Notes: generated from the letters alone by a model not told the origin. A stretch of DNA of 42,091 bases from Aestuariivirgaceae bacterium (GCA_028282065.1 JANQIR010000049.1:1-42091), one strand, 5' to 3'. Shown: positions 7,890-16,043, counted from the stretch's first letter. Numbers and translations are program-made.

Positions 7890-8336
7890 CTAACAACAGG
7901 TGGCGGCGTTGTTTTCCTCTGCCTTTGCAACAGCGTCACACACCGCATCAAAGGTCAGAAGCGTCGATGCATGACGCGCCTTGAAATCCCGAACAGGCAG
8001 CAAGGCTTCCAGATCCGCCCATTTGCCCGTAGGAGCCGCACCCTCATGCTTCAGCATGTCATACATCTGCTTGCGAACCTGGCGCAGTTCCTCAGACGAA
8101 GACCCGATGACATTGCGCGCCATAACGGAAGACGACGCCTGACCGAGCGCGCAGGCCTTGACATCATGGCCAAAATCACAGACCCGGCCATCCTTCATCC
8201 TGATATCAACCGTCACCTTGCTGCCGCACAGCTTGGAATGCGCAACGGCTGTCGCGTCGGGATCCGTCAACCGGCCAAGCCGCGGGATGTCAGCGGCAAA
8301 GCTCAGTATCTTCTTGTTGTAAACGTCATTCAGCAT
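7890..8336 (-). CDS. IscU/NifU-like iron-sulfur cluster scaffold protein
   Basis: 148 residues from ATG 8336 (MLNDVYNKKILSFAAD); an upstream in-frame start at 8369 adds 11 residues unlike the family. The three scaffold cysteines are visible: SKLCGSKV, GRVCDFGHDVKACALGQASSS (the last C-A-L-G-Q-A-S-S-S is the IscU/NifU signature) and the earlier Asp/Gly positions. The length is normal for the short alphaproteobacterial form that sits next to yidD and folE. It would hold nascent Fe-S clusters in the cytoplasm; direct targets are not evident from the neighbours. Near the C-terminus (FDAVCDAVAKAEENNAATCC) there are three further cysteines, two adjacent at the very end. It is divergent from folE. 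Confidence 0.88.
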   Translation of the reverse strand: MLNDVYNKKILSFAADIPRLGRLTDPDATAVAHSKLCGSKVTVDIRMKDGRVCDFGHDVKACALGQASSSVMARNVIGSSSEELRQVRKQMYDMLKHEGAAPTGKWADLEALLPVRDFKARHASTLLTFDAVCDAVAKAEENNAATCC

Positions 8337-8402
8337 ATGCTGTCGCAAGTGGGAACATGCGGCACCCACAGTCCGAACCTATCAACAAAGCCGCACCGGT
8401 AT

Positions 8403-8448
8403 TTCCAAATACAGGACTTGACGTGTTCGAGAAACCCCTTATTTGGAA
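8403..8448. promoter_or_regulatory. 9-bp inverted repeat in the scaffold/folE divergent region
   Basis: TTCCAAATA (8403-8411) and TATTTGGAA (8440-8448) are perfect inverted copies 28 bp apart, enclosing TTGACG (8418-8423), which could be a -35 element. The 287-bp region between the two divergent genes holds no other ORF of note. This could be an operator; the evidence is the symmetry only. Confidence 0.3.
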
Positions 8449-8623
8449 CATGTCAGTCGCAACACCAAGGCGGATGACGGTTTGCTGCCAGGCAGGCACA
8501 TGTTATGTGTTAGCTGTGGGCAGCAGAGATAACAACGTTAATGCATGGCAGATGGTGTGACGCCAACGTTTCTGAGATAGAAACGCAGACACCAGCTCCT
8601 GAACAATTGGATGCCGTATAGTC

Positions 8624-9271
8624 ATGGACGCACTCGTGAAGAAGGCCGTACTGCCGACTGAAATAAACACTGGTTGTGGCCCCGATATCGAACGGCCAAG
8701 CGAAGAAGAAGCTCGCGCAGCCGTGCGCACCTTGCTCGCCTGGGCCGGGGACGACCCCGATCGTGAGGGTGTTCGCGACACACCGCAACGGGTTATCAAA
8801 GCCTATCGGGAGTTCTTTAGCGGATACGACGACGATCCTGTTGAAGCCCTCTCGCGCACCTTTGAAGAGGTAGGTGGGTACGATGATGTGGTGATGCTAC
8901 GCGATATCGACTTCAATTCTCATTGCGAACATCACATGGTTCCGTTCATAGGCCGGGCACACATTGCTTACCTGCCAACGGACAAGGTTGTCGGGATCTC
9001 GAAACTAGCCAGGGTGGTTGAGATCTTCGCCCGCCGGCTGCAGACCCAGGAAACCATGACAAGCCAGATCGTCCAGACGATTGAAAAGGCGCTCGAACCA
9101 CGCGGTGCTGCGGTCATGCTTGAGGCCGTCCATCAGTGCATGTCGTTGCGCGGCGTGAACAAGCGCAATGTGGCAACGATCACAACGCAGTTTACCGGGG
9201 AATTTAAGACAGATCCAAACCTGCAGGCCCGTTTCATGCAGCTTATCCGGGCCCCGTCGGGCGGTCTGTAG
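8624..9271 (+). CDS. folE: GTP cyclohydrolase I (type IA)
   Basis: 215 residues, normal length. It converts GTP to 7,8-dihydroneopterin triphosphate, the first step of folate synthesis, as a cytoplasmic decamer. The zinc ligands are visible as Cys101 and His104 in [12 protein letters not shown] and Cys172 in HQCMSLRG, with the same 71-residue spacing as in characterised enzymes. Other conserved pieces are [34 protein letters not shown] and RGVNKRN. The N-terminal 25 residues are variable. hisI begins 26 nt after its stop, so a folE-hisI-patatin transcript is likely. The supply of folate here is consistent with, though not linked in the DNA to, the folate-using demethylase at 25.7-28.1 kb. Confidence 0.97.
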   Translation: MDALVKKAVLPTEINTGCGPDIERPSEEEARAAVRTLLAWAGDDPDREGVRDTPQRVIKAYREFFSGYDDDPVEALSRTFEEVGGYDDVVMLRDIDFNSHCEHHMVPFIGRAHIAYLPTDKVVGISKLARVVEIFARRLQTQETMTSQIVQTIEKALEPRGAAVMLEAVHQCMSLRGVNKRNVATITTQFTGEFKTDPNLQARFMQLIRAPSGGL

Positions 9272-9297
9272 ATCTGACAGCAAAGCCATCATAGCTC

Positions 9298-9741
9298 ATG
9301 AACGACGATACGTATCAGCGCGAGGAAGGTGATGTCTTTTTACCACTTTTCGGCGCAGACGGCCTGATTCCCGCAGTCGTGCTGGAAAGCAAGACGGGCC
9401 ATCCACTCATGTTCGCCCATATGAATGCAACCGCATTGAATTTGTCGGTGGAAACCGGCTTTGCGCATTTCTGGAGCCGGTCGCGCCAGTCTCTTTGGAA
9501 AAAAGGCGAAACCTCCGGGGAGACCTTGAAAATCGATGAAATTCTGACCGATTGCGATCAAGATGTTCTGGTGCTGAAGGTCACCGCACAAGGTCTTGGA
9601 ACTGCCTGTCACACAGGCCGGCGGTCATGTTTCTACCGAAAACTGAAAATCGACCCGGCGGACGACCGGCCCAGATTGCTGTTTATCGACAACACTCCGC
9701 TGTTCGATCCGGCTGAGGTCTACGGAAAATCAGCTAAGTAG
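9298..9741 (+). CDS. hisI: Phosphoribosyl-AMP cyclohydrolase
   Basis: 147 residues, typical for the stand-alone alphaproteobacterial HisI without a fused HisE domain. It opens the adenine ring of phosphoribosyl-AMP in histidine synthesis. Motifs seen: LMFAHMNATAL, GFAHFWSRSRQSLWKKGETSGE, the metal cluster DCDQD at 85-89, and Cys104 and Cys111 in ACHTGRRSCFYR, which with Cys86 bind zinc. The gene follows folE by 26 nt. Grouping of hisI with folE rather than with other his genes is common in Rhizobiales; both enzymes open purine-type rings, but no regulatory link can be read here. Confidence 0.97.
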   Translation: MNDDTYQREEGDVFLPLFGADGLIPAVVLESKTGHPLMFAHMNATALNLSVETGFAHFWSRSRQSLWKKGETSGETLKIDEILTDCDQDVLVLKVTAQGLGTACHTGRRSCFYRKLKIDPADDRPRLLFIDNTPLFDPAEVYGKSAK

Positions 9742-9743
9742 CT

Positions 9744-9761
9744 CCCGGGCCCCAACCCGGG
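9744..9761 (+). terminator. Short GC hairpin after hisI
   Basis: CCCGGG (9744-9749), 6-nt loop, CCCGGG (9756-9761), starting a few bases after the hisI stop. It is followed by GGACTTTCG rather than a T-run, so it is at most a weak or partial terminator between hisI and the patatin gene. Confidence 0.4.
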
Positions 9762-9828
9762 GGACTTTCGCGCATTCAGCTAAAGGCATACAATAGCTGC
9801 CGATTTGGGCGTGCTGGTTTGATTCTTG

Positions 9829-10800
9829 ATGCAAAATGATACCTCTTCACCCGGTTCCGTTGCCGCCGAACACAGCGGCGCTGAAACGTACGAGATTCGC
9901 AAACATCACCATGCCTTGATCGGCCTGGCACTGGGTGCGGGCGCAGCGCGAGGCTGGGCTCATATCGGCGTCATTGAACGGCTTGTTGAAGCCGGCATCG
10001 CACCACGTGTCGTCGCCGGCACCTCCATAGGTGCACTTGTTGGGGGATGTTATGCCGCCGGGCGCCTGGAAGAGTTGAAGGCATTCGCAGCATCCCTGAC
10101 ACGGCGCAAGATTTTTTCGTTTCTCGACATATCCTGGACCGGCGGCGGCCTAATTTCCGGTGACCGTTTGACAGGATTGCTCGACGAACAGCTCAAGGAT
10201 GTGCGCTTTTCCGACCTTCAACTGCCCTTTGTCTGCATCGCAACCGAACTCATGACCGGCCACGAAATATGGCTGCGCGAGGGTGAGGTTGCTCCGGCCA
10301 TCAGAGCATCCTACGCATTGCCGGGCGTGTTCAAGCCGGTGCACCACAATTCGCGATGGCTCATTGATGGGGCCGTGGTCAATCCGATCCCCGTTTCGGC
10401 ATGCCGCGCCATGGGCGCCAGGCTCGTCATCGCCGTCAACCTCAACTCGGATGCTTTTGGTGGAACGGTCATACAACAATCTCGAGGCCGTACCGGCGAT
10501 CCCAGACGCGGTCCGCACAGCAGTTCAAGCATGTTGCGGCAGTTGATAGGTTCAGGAGACGAACCGGGCCTTACCACGGTCCTGGTAGCAGCCTTCAATA
10601 TCTCACAGGATCGGCTGGCCCGATCGCGGCTCGCCGGAGATCCGCCGGACGTGAACATCGTCCCCAGAACGCCCGATATCGGCTTGTTTGAATTCGACAA
10701 GGCTCAAGAAGCGATCGAAAGTGGCCGCGAGGCAGTGGATCGCATGCTGCCCGACATCGAATACGCCCTTGAGGTTCTCGACCGCGCAGCTGAGTATTGA
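9829..10800 (+). CDS. Patatin-like phospholipase family protein
   Basis: 323 residues from ATG 9829; a TTG codon directly before it is the other option. The RssA/patatin catalytic parts are complete: oxyanion loop GAGAARGWAHIGV (residues 35-47), nucleophile elbow GTSIGAL with Ser66, and Asp180 in IDGAVVNPIPV, giving the Ser-Asp dyad. The domain covers about residues 28-205; the C-terminal 110 residues include a Ser/Arg-rich insert (RGRTGDPRRGPHSSSS) and a helical tail. No signal peptide or membrane helix is present, so it is probably a cytoplasmic lipid acyl hydrolase; the natural substrate is unknown. Its position after folE-hisI matches other Rhizobiales genomes. Confidence 0.92.
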   Translation: MQNDTSSPGSVAAEHSGAETYEIRKHHHALIGLALGAGAARGWAHIGVIERLVEAGIAPRVVAGTSIGALVGGCYAAGRLEELKAFAASLTRRKIFSFLDISWTGGGLISGDRLTGLLDEQLKDVRFSDLQLPFVCIATELMTGHEIWLREGEVAPAIRASYALPGVFKPVHHNSRWLIDGAVVNPIPVSACRAMGARLVIAVNLNSDAFGGTVIQQSRGRTGDPRRGPHSSSSMLRQLIGSGDEPGLTTVLVAAFNISQDRLARSRLAGDPPDVNIVPRTPDIGLFEFDKAQEAIESGREAVDRMLPDIEYALEVLDRAAEY

Positions 10801-10814
10801 CCAAAATGGAACAA

Positions 10815-10832
10815 GGGAGCCCGTTGGCTCCC
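10815..10832. terminator. Hairpin between the convergent patatin and secreted-protein genes
   Basis: GGGAGCC (10815-10821), 4-nt loop, GGCTCCC (10826-10832): a perfect 7-bp stem 14 nt after the patatin stop. On the minus strand it is followed by TTGTTCCATTTT, so it may serve both converging genes, better on the minus side. Confidence 0.55.
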
Positions 10833-10863
10833 CTGCCCTGTTACACAGATTGTACTTCAGAAC

Positions 10864-11190
10864 TTAGTACCAGCCGCGCAGGCACTTTTTGTACTTGTGC
10901 CAGAAGTAAGGCGAGCCGGTGTAGTGCGCCTTCTTCTTCCAGTGGTAGCAACCACCACCATAGTGGTAGCCGTAGTACGGCCGATAATGCCGATAGAAGC
11001 GGTAGTGGCGACGGAAACCACCATGACGGCGACGGAAGCCAGCCTTCTGGACCGTTGCTTCGGCCGTGTCGGCAACAACCGCATTCTGGATGCCGGCGTT
11101 GATAGTAGCAGCCTGAGCGGTCGTGCCCGTGGCGGCGATGGAGATTGCCCCAAGGGCAATCGCGGTCAATGCAATCAATTTGGTCTTCAT
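10864..11190 (-). CDS. Small secreted His/Tyr/Arg-rich protein
   Basis: 108 residues from the ATG at 11190, chosen because GGAGG lies about 9 nt before it; the in-frame upstream start at 11205 has no such site. Residues 1-27 are a clear signal peptide (MKTKLIALTAIALGAISIAA, ending AQA). After a short Ala/Val stretch the mature chain becomes extraordinarily rich in Arg, His, Tyr and Gly (FRRRHGGFRRHYRFYRHYRP, then YYGYHYGGG), and ends with a small module bearing two cysteines (GGCYHWKKKAHYTGSPYFW and KKCLRGWY). Such proteins are frequent in Rhizobiales but have no assigned function; metal or polyanion binding is a guess from composition. Expected location: periplasm or cell surface. Confidence 0.8.
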   Translation of the reverse strand: MKTKLIALTAIALGAISIAATGTTAQAATINAGIQNAVVADTAEATVQKAGFRRRHGGFRRHYRFYRHYRPYYGYHYGGGCYHWKKKAHYTGSPYFWHKYKKCLRGWY

Positions 11191-11388
11191 CGGTTTGTCC
11201 TCCATTCGATGAGTGGTTGGTGATGATCAACATCGATGAATGGGAACCTACCCGCATCCGATGGACGCAGATGTGCACTCCGTCACATCCCGGCACCGGA
11301 CGCAAAATTTCTTGCAAAAAACTGTTAGGGCGTTGAAATAATTGAGGCTTTCGACGCGCACCTGTGATGCGGCTCTCTCTCGGACGCG

Positions 11389-11817
11389 TTATCCGCTGAT
11401 ATACCGCTTCATTTCAGCGGCTTCGAATTCGACCTCCGTAATACGATGTTTCACCACATCGCCGATTGAGACAATGCCCTCAAGCTTGTCATCAACCATC
11501 ACCGGTAGATGGCGTATGCGATTTTCCGTCATAGTCGCCATGACCTCGTTCAACGTGTCTACCGGATGGCACGTGAACAGATTGGTGGTCATGACGTCTC
11601 GTGCCTGCATGTTGACTGCGTCCGGACCATATTCACAGAATGCCCGCACCAAGTCGCGCTCTGAAACAATTCCTGAAAGGTGCGATGGGCCTGCCATGAT
11701 AAGCACTGTGCCAATGTTATGCGTGGACAAAATCCGTGCCACCTCATGTAAGGAAGATTCCGGGCTTGCCGTATAGGTCTTGCTCCCCTTCGACTTGAGG
11801 ATGTTCGCGACAGTCAT
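11389..11817 (-). CDS. Tandem CBS-domain protein
   Basis: 142 residues consisting almost entirely of two CBS domains, about residues 5-62 and 71-130. The repeats end in the usual SGIVSERDLVRAF and EGIVSIGDVVKHR strands and carry the typical RDVMTTNLFTCHPVDTLNEVMATM and RHLPVM patterns. Stand-alone CBS pairs bind adenosyl nucleotides and act as energy or redox-linked regulators of partner enzymes; the partner here is unknown. The SD sequence GGGAGAAAGG lies just before the ATG. It is followed in the same direction, across about 200 bp, by the small secreted His/Tyr-rich gene and preceded by the rhomboid gene with a 90-bp gap. Confidence 0.93.
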   Translation of the reverse strand: MTVANILKSKGSKTYTASPESSLHEVARILSTHNIGTVLIMAGPSHLSGIVSERDLVRAFCEYGPDAVNMQARDVMTTNLFTCHPVDTLNEVMATMTENRIRHLPVMVDDKLEGIVSIGDVVKHRITEVEFEAAEMKRYISG

Positions 11818-11907
11818 TGGCCTTTCTCCCGACTCATCAAGGCATCCTGCGCTGCAAATAAAGTAGCATTTTCAGCCTAGCAAAACGTCAATCATGCACG
11901 CATAAGA

Positions 11908-12660
11908 TTAATCCTTCTTCGCCGGGTCAAGCAACCCAAACAACAGCAAGCCACAGACGAATCCTCCCAAATGCGCTTCCCAGGCAATTCTTGACGTTTC
12001 CCCGGGAACGCTGAGCCCCGATGCAGCGAACAAAATATTGATACCAAGCCAGACCCCTAGAAACACCAGGGCCTGAGCGTTGCGAAAAGTTTCTCCCAGA
12101 CTGAGGGCGCGCCCCGCGCCCGCTGTATTGAACCGCAAGCCCGGGCGGTCACGAGAGAACATCAGCCGGACGGCCCCGGCCATTTGGCCGGAAATAGCGC
12201 CTGATGCGCCCACCAAAATCGTGAACTGACCCCAGTGAAGCGCGAGGCTGGCAGCTGCACCGGCTGCAGCACACACAAGAGTGAGCATCAGGAAACGCAG
12301 TGCGCCAAAACGTCTAGCCACAACCGAACCAAAAGCAAGCATCCAGAAGCTGTTGACAGCCAGATGCAGCCAGCTTCCGTGTAGAAACATATGTGTGACA
12401 AACGTCCACACCTGCGCTGCAATACCGCCAGGAAACGCAACTCCAAGCAGCTCCAGAGGTGGAGCGTACCGCGCCGGCGTGAATGCAAAAAGCAATACGA
12501 ACAACGTTTCATTTTCGCGCGACAACAGCCCTCTGAAGCCATGCAATGCGACAAATGACGCAATGAGCAGCAAGACGATCAACGGTGCATTGATCGCCCG
12601 TTCCCCCCGCTTGGGCCGTGTTCGCGCCGCTTCTCGAGAATCTTCCTGCATTTGTGACAT
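11908..12660 (-). CDS. Rhomboid-family intramembrane serine protease
   Basis: 250 residues from ATG 12660 (GTG at 12663 is an alternative). Six membrane spans are visible. The catalytic dyad is Ser143 in VGASGAISG and His220 in AWEAHLGGFVCGLLLFGLL; the upstream HGSWLHLAVNSFWMLAFG provides the conserved HxxxN oxyanion residues. The N-terminal 22 residues are basic and cytoplasmic (RTRPKRGERA). Rhomboids cleave helices of membrane proteins within the bilayer; the substrate cannot be predicted. The gene shares a divergent region of about 100 bp with the PAS-domain gene. Confidence 0.95.
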   Translation of the reverse strand: MSQMQEDSREAARTRPKRGERAINAPLIVLLLIASFVALHGFRGLLSRENETLFVLLFAFTPARYAPPLELLGVAFPGGIAAQVWTFVTHMFLHGSWLHLAVNSFWMLAFGSVVARRFGALRFLMLTLVCAAAGAAASLALHWGQFTILVGASGAISGQMAGAVRLMFSRDRPGLRFNTAGAGRALSLGETFRNAQALVFLGVWLGINILFAASGLSVPGETSRIAWEAHLGGFVCGLLLFGLLDPAKKD

Positions 12661-12761
12661 CACATGCCCTGAATTGCCTCAGTTGGCACAGCGTATGCAC
12701 CGTTCCGCGCAATCAGTACAGCAATGAAACATCCAATGAAGACTCAAATGCAGGGCGCGTT

Positions 12762-13412
12762 ATGACAAAAGGCAGAGAATGTGAGATGGGGATCGCGACA
12801 CCGGAAGAGATTCTCCATCCTGTCAGCCGGACTTTGTTCAGGCATTGGGCAGAGATCCGCAAGGATCGGGCGTTGCCGACACGCGGCGACATAAACCTGC
12901 GCCAGATCCGTCAGATCATGCCCTGGCTGGCAATTGTCGAGCGTTGCGGCAAACAGCAGGGCTATCACTGGCGGCTTGCCGGAACGGGTATTTGCCGCCT
13001 TTGGGGCCATGAACTCACCGGAATGGATATGACAAGGCACTGGCGCGGATTTGACAGACAGACGCTGCTGTTTCTTTTGGATGGAGTCGTGGGCGGTTTT
13101 CAACCCAGCGTCGCTCGTTTCAAGGCGACAACGGACAACGCCGACCATATCGGCATCGAATTGCTGACATTGCCGGTGCGTTCACCAAACTGTGAACTGC
13201 CCCAGATTCTTGCAACCGCCGCACCCTTCCGCGAGCCGGATTGGCTCGGCGAAGCCACTCTGGTCGGTTTCGAACTGTCCAGCGTGAAGGCTCTTTGGCC
13301 CGGCGCCGCGGCCCCGAATCCGCCGACGGAGCGGCAGGCGCTACCAATCGTGAACCCGCAACGAGACGCCAAACGCGCATTCTTGAAAGTCATCCCAGGC
13401 GGGGTCGAATAA
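12762..13412 (+). CDS. PAS_5 (PF07310-type) PAS-domain protein
   Basis: 216 residues from ATG 12762; ATG 12786 is also possible. The PF07310-type PAS pattern is clear: LFRHWAEIRKDRALPTRGDI, then LRQIRQIMPWLAIVE, YHWRLAGTGICRLWGHELTG and RHW, covering residues about 20-160. No HTH, kinase or membrane helix is attached. Such single-domain proteins are widespread in Hyphomicrobiales, frequently next to PilZ genes; they probably sense a small ligand or redox state but have no established partner. The C-terminal tail (RQALPIVNPQRDAKRAFLKVIPGG) is typical for the family in this order. A CtrA-like box and the PilZ gene follow. Confidence 0.85.
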   Translation: MTKGRECEMGIATPEEILHPVSRTLFRHWAEIRKDRALPTRGDINLRQIRQIMPWLAIVERCGKQQGYHWRLAGTGICRLWGHELTGMDMTRHWRGFDRQTLLFLLDGVVGGFQPSVARFKATTDNADHIGIELLTLPVRSPNCELPQILATAAPFREPDWLGEATLVGFELSSVKALWPGAAAPNPPTERQALPIVNPQRDAKRAFLKVIPGGVE

Positions 13413-13435
13413 AAACACGCAACCGTGACGCCACT

Positions 13436-13450
13436 TTAACGCCCCGTTTA
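13436..13450 (+). promoter_or_regulatory. CtrA-box-like element before the PilZ gene
   Basis: TTAA (13436-13439), seven bases, TTTA (13447-13450): TTAA-N7-TTTAC, one mismatch from the CtrA consensus, about 100 nt before the PilZ start and 24 nt after the PAS_5 stop. Motif shape is the only evidence. Confidence 0.35.
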
Positions 13451-13547
13451 CAGCCAACCCTTATTCTTGAACGTGCACTGCATTTGGCAGTGCGCGCCGC
13501 ATTTTCTGGGGAGAAGGCTGAGGCGGTAAAAAAGTGGAAAACTCAAC

Positions 13548-14147
13548 GTGAATGTGACCGCTCCATCTTTCAATGCATCCCCCCAAACGGCGGGCAACAA
13601 TCCTTCGGCAATTCTCTTTGGCCGGTACATGCTGCCGGACATGAGCGAACATCCCTGCCAGGTCGCGCAACTTACTGCGGAAAGCGCGATCTTTCTGACG
13701 TCCGTGGAAGTCCCGGCCGGGGTGGCGGTGGTTGCATATATCGACGAGATAGGCCGTATTGAGGGAACTGTCTCCGCACCGGTTCAAGGGGGATTTGGCG
13801 TAGCATTTCGCCTTACCGGATCGCGCCGCGAACGCATTCAGGCCCGCCTGGATTGGTTACGGGACAAAGACGGTGCCGCCGATGAAGGCGCCAGGCGTCA
13901 TACCAGATATGAGCCGAAGGACAACAAGTCTCACATCACGCTGCCGGACGGACGTGTCTATCCGTGCGAAGTCATCGACATCTCGCTGTCCGGCGCCGCC
14001 GTCACGACGGAGGTGATGCCGAGCCTTGGCACCTATGTGCTGCTCGGTAAAATGCGCGGCCGCGTTGTCAGATTTCATGAATCGGGCATCGCCTTAGAAT
14101 TCGTGAAGCCGCTCGACCAGAACCAGCTAGCCAATCAGGTCGGCTAA
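13548..14147 (+). CDS. PilZ-domain protein (tandem, second domain intact)
   Basis: 199 residues. The C-terminal PilZ domain (about residues 114-195) carries both c-di-GMP contact motifs: RRHTR (Arg116 and Arg120 of RxxxR) and DISLSG (Asp144, Ser146, Gly149 of D/NxSxxG). Residues 20-100 fold in the same strand pattern (ILFGRYMLPDMSEHPCQVAQ, then SAIFLTSVEVPAG) but lack the arginine motif, so the first domain is a degenerate PilZ. The protein should bind c-di-GMP and pass the signal to a partner. It lies between the PAS_5 gene and a LapG-like protease, both of which are commonly seen beside PilZ genes in Rhizobiales, pointing to surface adhesion or polysaccharide control. Confidence 0.9.
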   Translation: MNVTAPSFNASPQTAGNNPSAILFGRYMLPDMSEHPCQVAQLTAESAIFLTSVEVPAGVAVVAYIDEIGRIEGTVSAPVQGGFGVAFRLTGSRRERIQARLDWLRDKDGAADEGARRHTRYEPKDNKSHITLPDGRVYPCEVIDISLSGAAVTTEVMPSLGTYVLLGKMRGRVVRFHESGIALEFVKPLDQNQLANQVG

Positions 14148-14360
14148 CACGCTGATTAATCGTCTTTTTTTCTGAGCACGATCAGTGAGATAACGGTGCC
14201 AGTCACCCGCGTCTCATTGATGCGTTTGCGGCTATACCAAATCTCAAGGTTAATAATATTTCGAGTAATAAATTCAAATACTAGGCTTGAACTTATCCGA
14301 ACCTAAAACTCCTTTCGCTATGATCTCAGCCAATCAAGAACAGGGTTTTGGGGCGTTCGG

Positions 14361-14999
14361 ATGTTTGGGAAACTGGCAGGTGGACTCTTTGTGGCCATGG
14401 TCGCGTTGACCGGGCCGGCCAAAGCGTTGGAAACCGTCAACAAGAGCTACAACTTCAATGGTGAACGGGTCTATACGCCGGTCTACGGCACCACGTTGCC
14501 ACCCGTGGGGTACGTGGAGTTTTGTGCCAGGCACCAGGATGAATGCCGCAAGCTCGGTGGTCGCCACAGCCACATTGAAATGACCGAAGCCCGCTGGGCG
14601 CTTCTGAACGAAATCAATTTCCATATAAACCAGGCCGTCGATCCCGTCAGCGATCTTGACCTGTACAGCCAGCCGGAACACTGGACCTATCCCACAGAAG
14701 CCGGAGATTGCGAAGACTACGTCTTGCTCAAGAAGCGGTTTCTTGAGGGCCATGGATTTCCTGCTGAAACCCTGCTGATTACCGTCGTCCTGGACGAGCA
14801 TGGTGAAGGCCACGCGGTTTTGACGGTACGCACGGACGCTGGCGATTTCATTTTAGACAACCGCCGCAATACGGTGTTGCGCTGGGCACAAACGCAATAC
14901 CGGTTCTTGAAACGGCAGTCGCAATACAATCCGCAAGTTTGGGTCGCATTGACCACAAACTCCCGTCTGCATGCCGGCGAAGTCGCTGGCAAAAACTGA
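14361..14999 (+). CDS. Transglutaminase-like cysteine protease (BTLCP/LapG-like)
   Basis: 212 residues with a signal peptide (MFGKLAGGLFVAMVALTGPAK, cut near residue 22). The catalytic triad of the bacterial transglutaminase-like cysteine protease family is in place: Cys117 in AGDCEDYVLLKK, His151 in GEGHAVLTV and Asp166 in FILDNRRN. The best studied family member, LapG, releases large adhesins at the periplasmic face when c-di-GMP falls. No LapD or adhesin gene is in the window, so the adhesin role is inference from family and from the adjacent PilZ gene. About 200 bp of AT-rich DNA with its own likely promoter separates it from the PilZ gene. Confidence 0.92.
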   Translation: MFGKLAGGLFVAMVALTGPAKALETVNKSYNFNGERVYTPVYGTTLPPVGYVEFCARHQDECRKLGGRHSHIEMTEARWALLNEINFHINQAVDPVSDLDLYSQPEHWTYPTEAGDCEDYVLLKKRFLEGHGFPAETLLITVVLDEHGEGHAVLTVRTDAGDFILDNRRNTVLRWAQTQYRFLKRQSQYNPQVWVALTTNSRLHAGEVAGKN

Positions 15000-15078
15000 C
15001 AGGAACACGTCTGTAACAACTCATCACCTTAGGCCCGGTCGGCGTCCCCCTCCCCATCCCCCACCAGACCGGGTCTTC

Positions 15079-15112
15079 GAAGCCGGCCCTGCTCCCACCC
15101 AGGGCCGGCTTC
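15079..15112. terminator. 12-bp perfect inverted repeat between convergent genes
   Basis: GAAGCCGGCCCT (15079-15090), 10-nt loop, AGGGCCGGCTTC (15101-15112). It lies between the convergent protease and carbonic-anhydrase genes. There is no T-run on either side, so it may be a bidirectional transcription barrier or a palindromic repeat element. Confidence 0.5.
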
Positions 15113-15136
15113 ACCCCTTGTGTGCAAAAGCCTTCC

Positions 15137-15667
15137 TCAGTCGACCTGCCGAAAGCCTGCCAGATACCGTTTCTGATTTTCCACATAGTGCCCGGCAATA
15201 TGGGCGAGCCTGCCAGCCTCTTCATCGTCCATGGTGCGCACAATCTTCCCAGGCGTCCCTACGACGAGCGAGTTATCGGGAATTTCCTTGCCTTCCGCCA
15301 CGAGCGCATGCGCACCAATAATGCAATTCCGGCCGATCACCGCACCGTTCAGCACTGTCGCTCCCATTCCGATCAAAGCGCCTGCCTTGATGGTGCAACC
15401 GTGCAGCATGGCCATATGTCCGACGGTGACGTTTTCCTCAATCACCATTGGAAACCCCATATCGGTGTGTAAGATGACGCCATCTTGGATATTGCTGTTG
15501 CGGCCAATGTGGATCAACTCATTGTCGCCTCTGACAACGGCGTTGAACCAGACGCTGGCCTGATGATCCAGCCGCACCTTGCCGATCACAGCCGCTGTCG
15601 GAGCGATGAAGTAGTTACCGTCTTCCGGTAAGTCCGGCCGCACGCCGTCCAGTTCGTAGATCGCCAT
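15137..15667 (-). CDS. Gamma carbonic anhydrase family protein
   Basis: 176 residues forming a left-handed beta-helix, seen as repeated hexapeptides (VIGKVRL, VTVGHMAMLHGCTIKAGALIGMGATVLNGAVIG). The YrdA/PaaY-type metal site is supported by NIQDGVILHTD, VGHMAMLHGC and the conserved VVRGDNELIHIG segment. The C-terminal helix (EEAGRLAHIAGHYVENQKRYL) caps the trimer. Members range from true zinc or iron carbonic anhydrases to proteins without measured activity. No phenylacetate genes are nearby, so PaaY is not indicated. Cytoplasmic. Upstream on the same strand lies a small membrane-protein gene. Confidence 0.93.
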   Translation of the reverse strand: MAIYELDGVRPDLPEDGNYFIAPTAAVIGKVRLDHQASVWFNAVVRGDNELIHIGRNSNIQDGVILHTDMGFPMVIEENVTVGHMAMLHGCTIKAGALIGMGATVLNGAVIGRNCIIGAHALVAEGKEIPDNSLVVGTPGKIVRTMDDEEAGRLAHIAGHYVENQKRYLAGFRQVD

Positions 15668-15743
15668 CGAGCCTGTCCATGTTCATTGATGTTGCACCCG
15701 AATTGCCGGCAAGCCGGCAGCCCGGATAAAAACACGATTAGGG

Positions 15744-16043
15744 TCATAGCACTCCAAAGACAACGAGAATTGTGACGCCTTCGACAAACGCCCAGCCGGC
15801 GGCAAGCCCGGAAAAGCACCAGAATCCTACCGGCCTGCCCTCGTCCACGGCCATTCTAACCGCCGAGTTGAGCAATATCACGGGTCCGGCGAACACCAGA
15901 ACCAGCGTTCTCAACGGCAAAAGCACACCACGCCTGCCAAGGAGTCCCAAATATACGGGTTCCCCTGTCAACAGCAGCCAGCCGCTTCCCACCAGGCCGG
16001 CTGCGCTCAGGCCCGTTGCGATCGCAAAGATGTATGCAAGCAT
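15744..16043 (-). CDS. Small membrane protein, DUF6949-like
   Basis: 99 residues from ATG 16043; the frame is open further upstream but that part is polar and unlike a membrane protein. Three hydrophobic spans are visible, near residues 3-25, 42-62 and 75-97, with an Arg-bearing loop (LLGRRGVLLPLRTL) and the pattern VFAGPVILLNSAVRMA, which I associate with the small Rhizobiales DUF6949 family. That assignment is from memory and should be tested by profile search. Likely inner-membrane. The gene is 76 bp upstream of the carbonic-anhydrase gene in the same direction and divergent from the small gene at 16229. Confidence 0.6.
   Translation of the reverse strand: MLAYIFAIATGLSAAGLVGSGWLLLTGEPVYLGLLGRRGVLLPLRTLVLVFAGPVILLNSAVRMAVDEGRPVGFWCFSGLAAGWAFVEGVTILVVFGVL

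Noticed and set aside
15137-15667. PaaY of a phenylacetate pathway
   Set aside because: The beta-helix protein is similar in fold, but no phenylacetate genes are nearby, so the general gamma carbonic anhydrase family name is safer.
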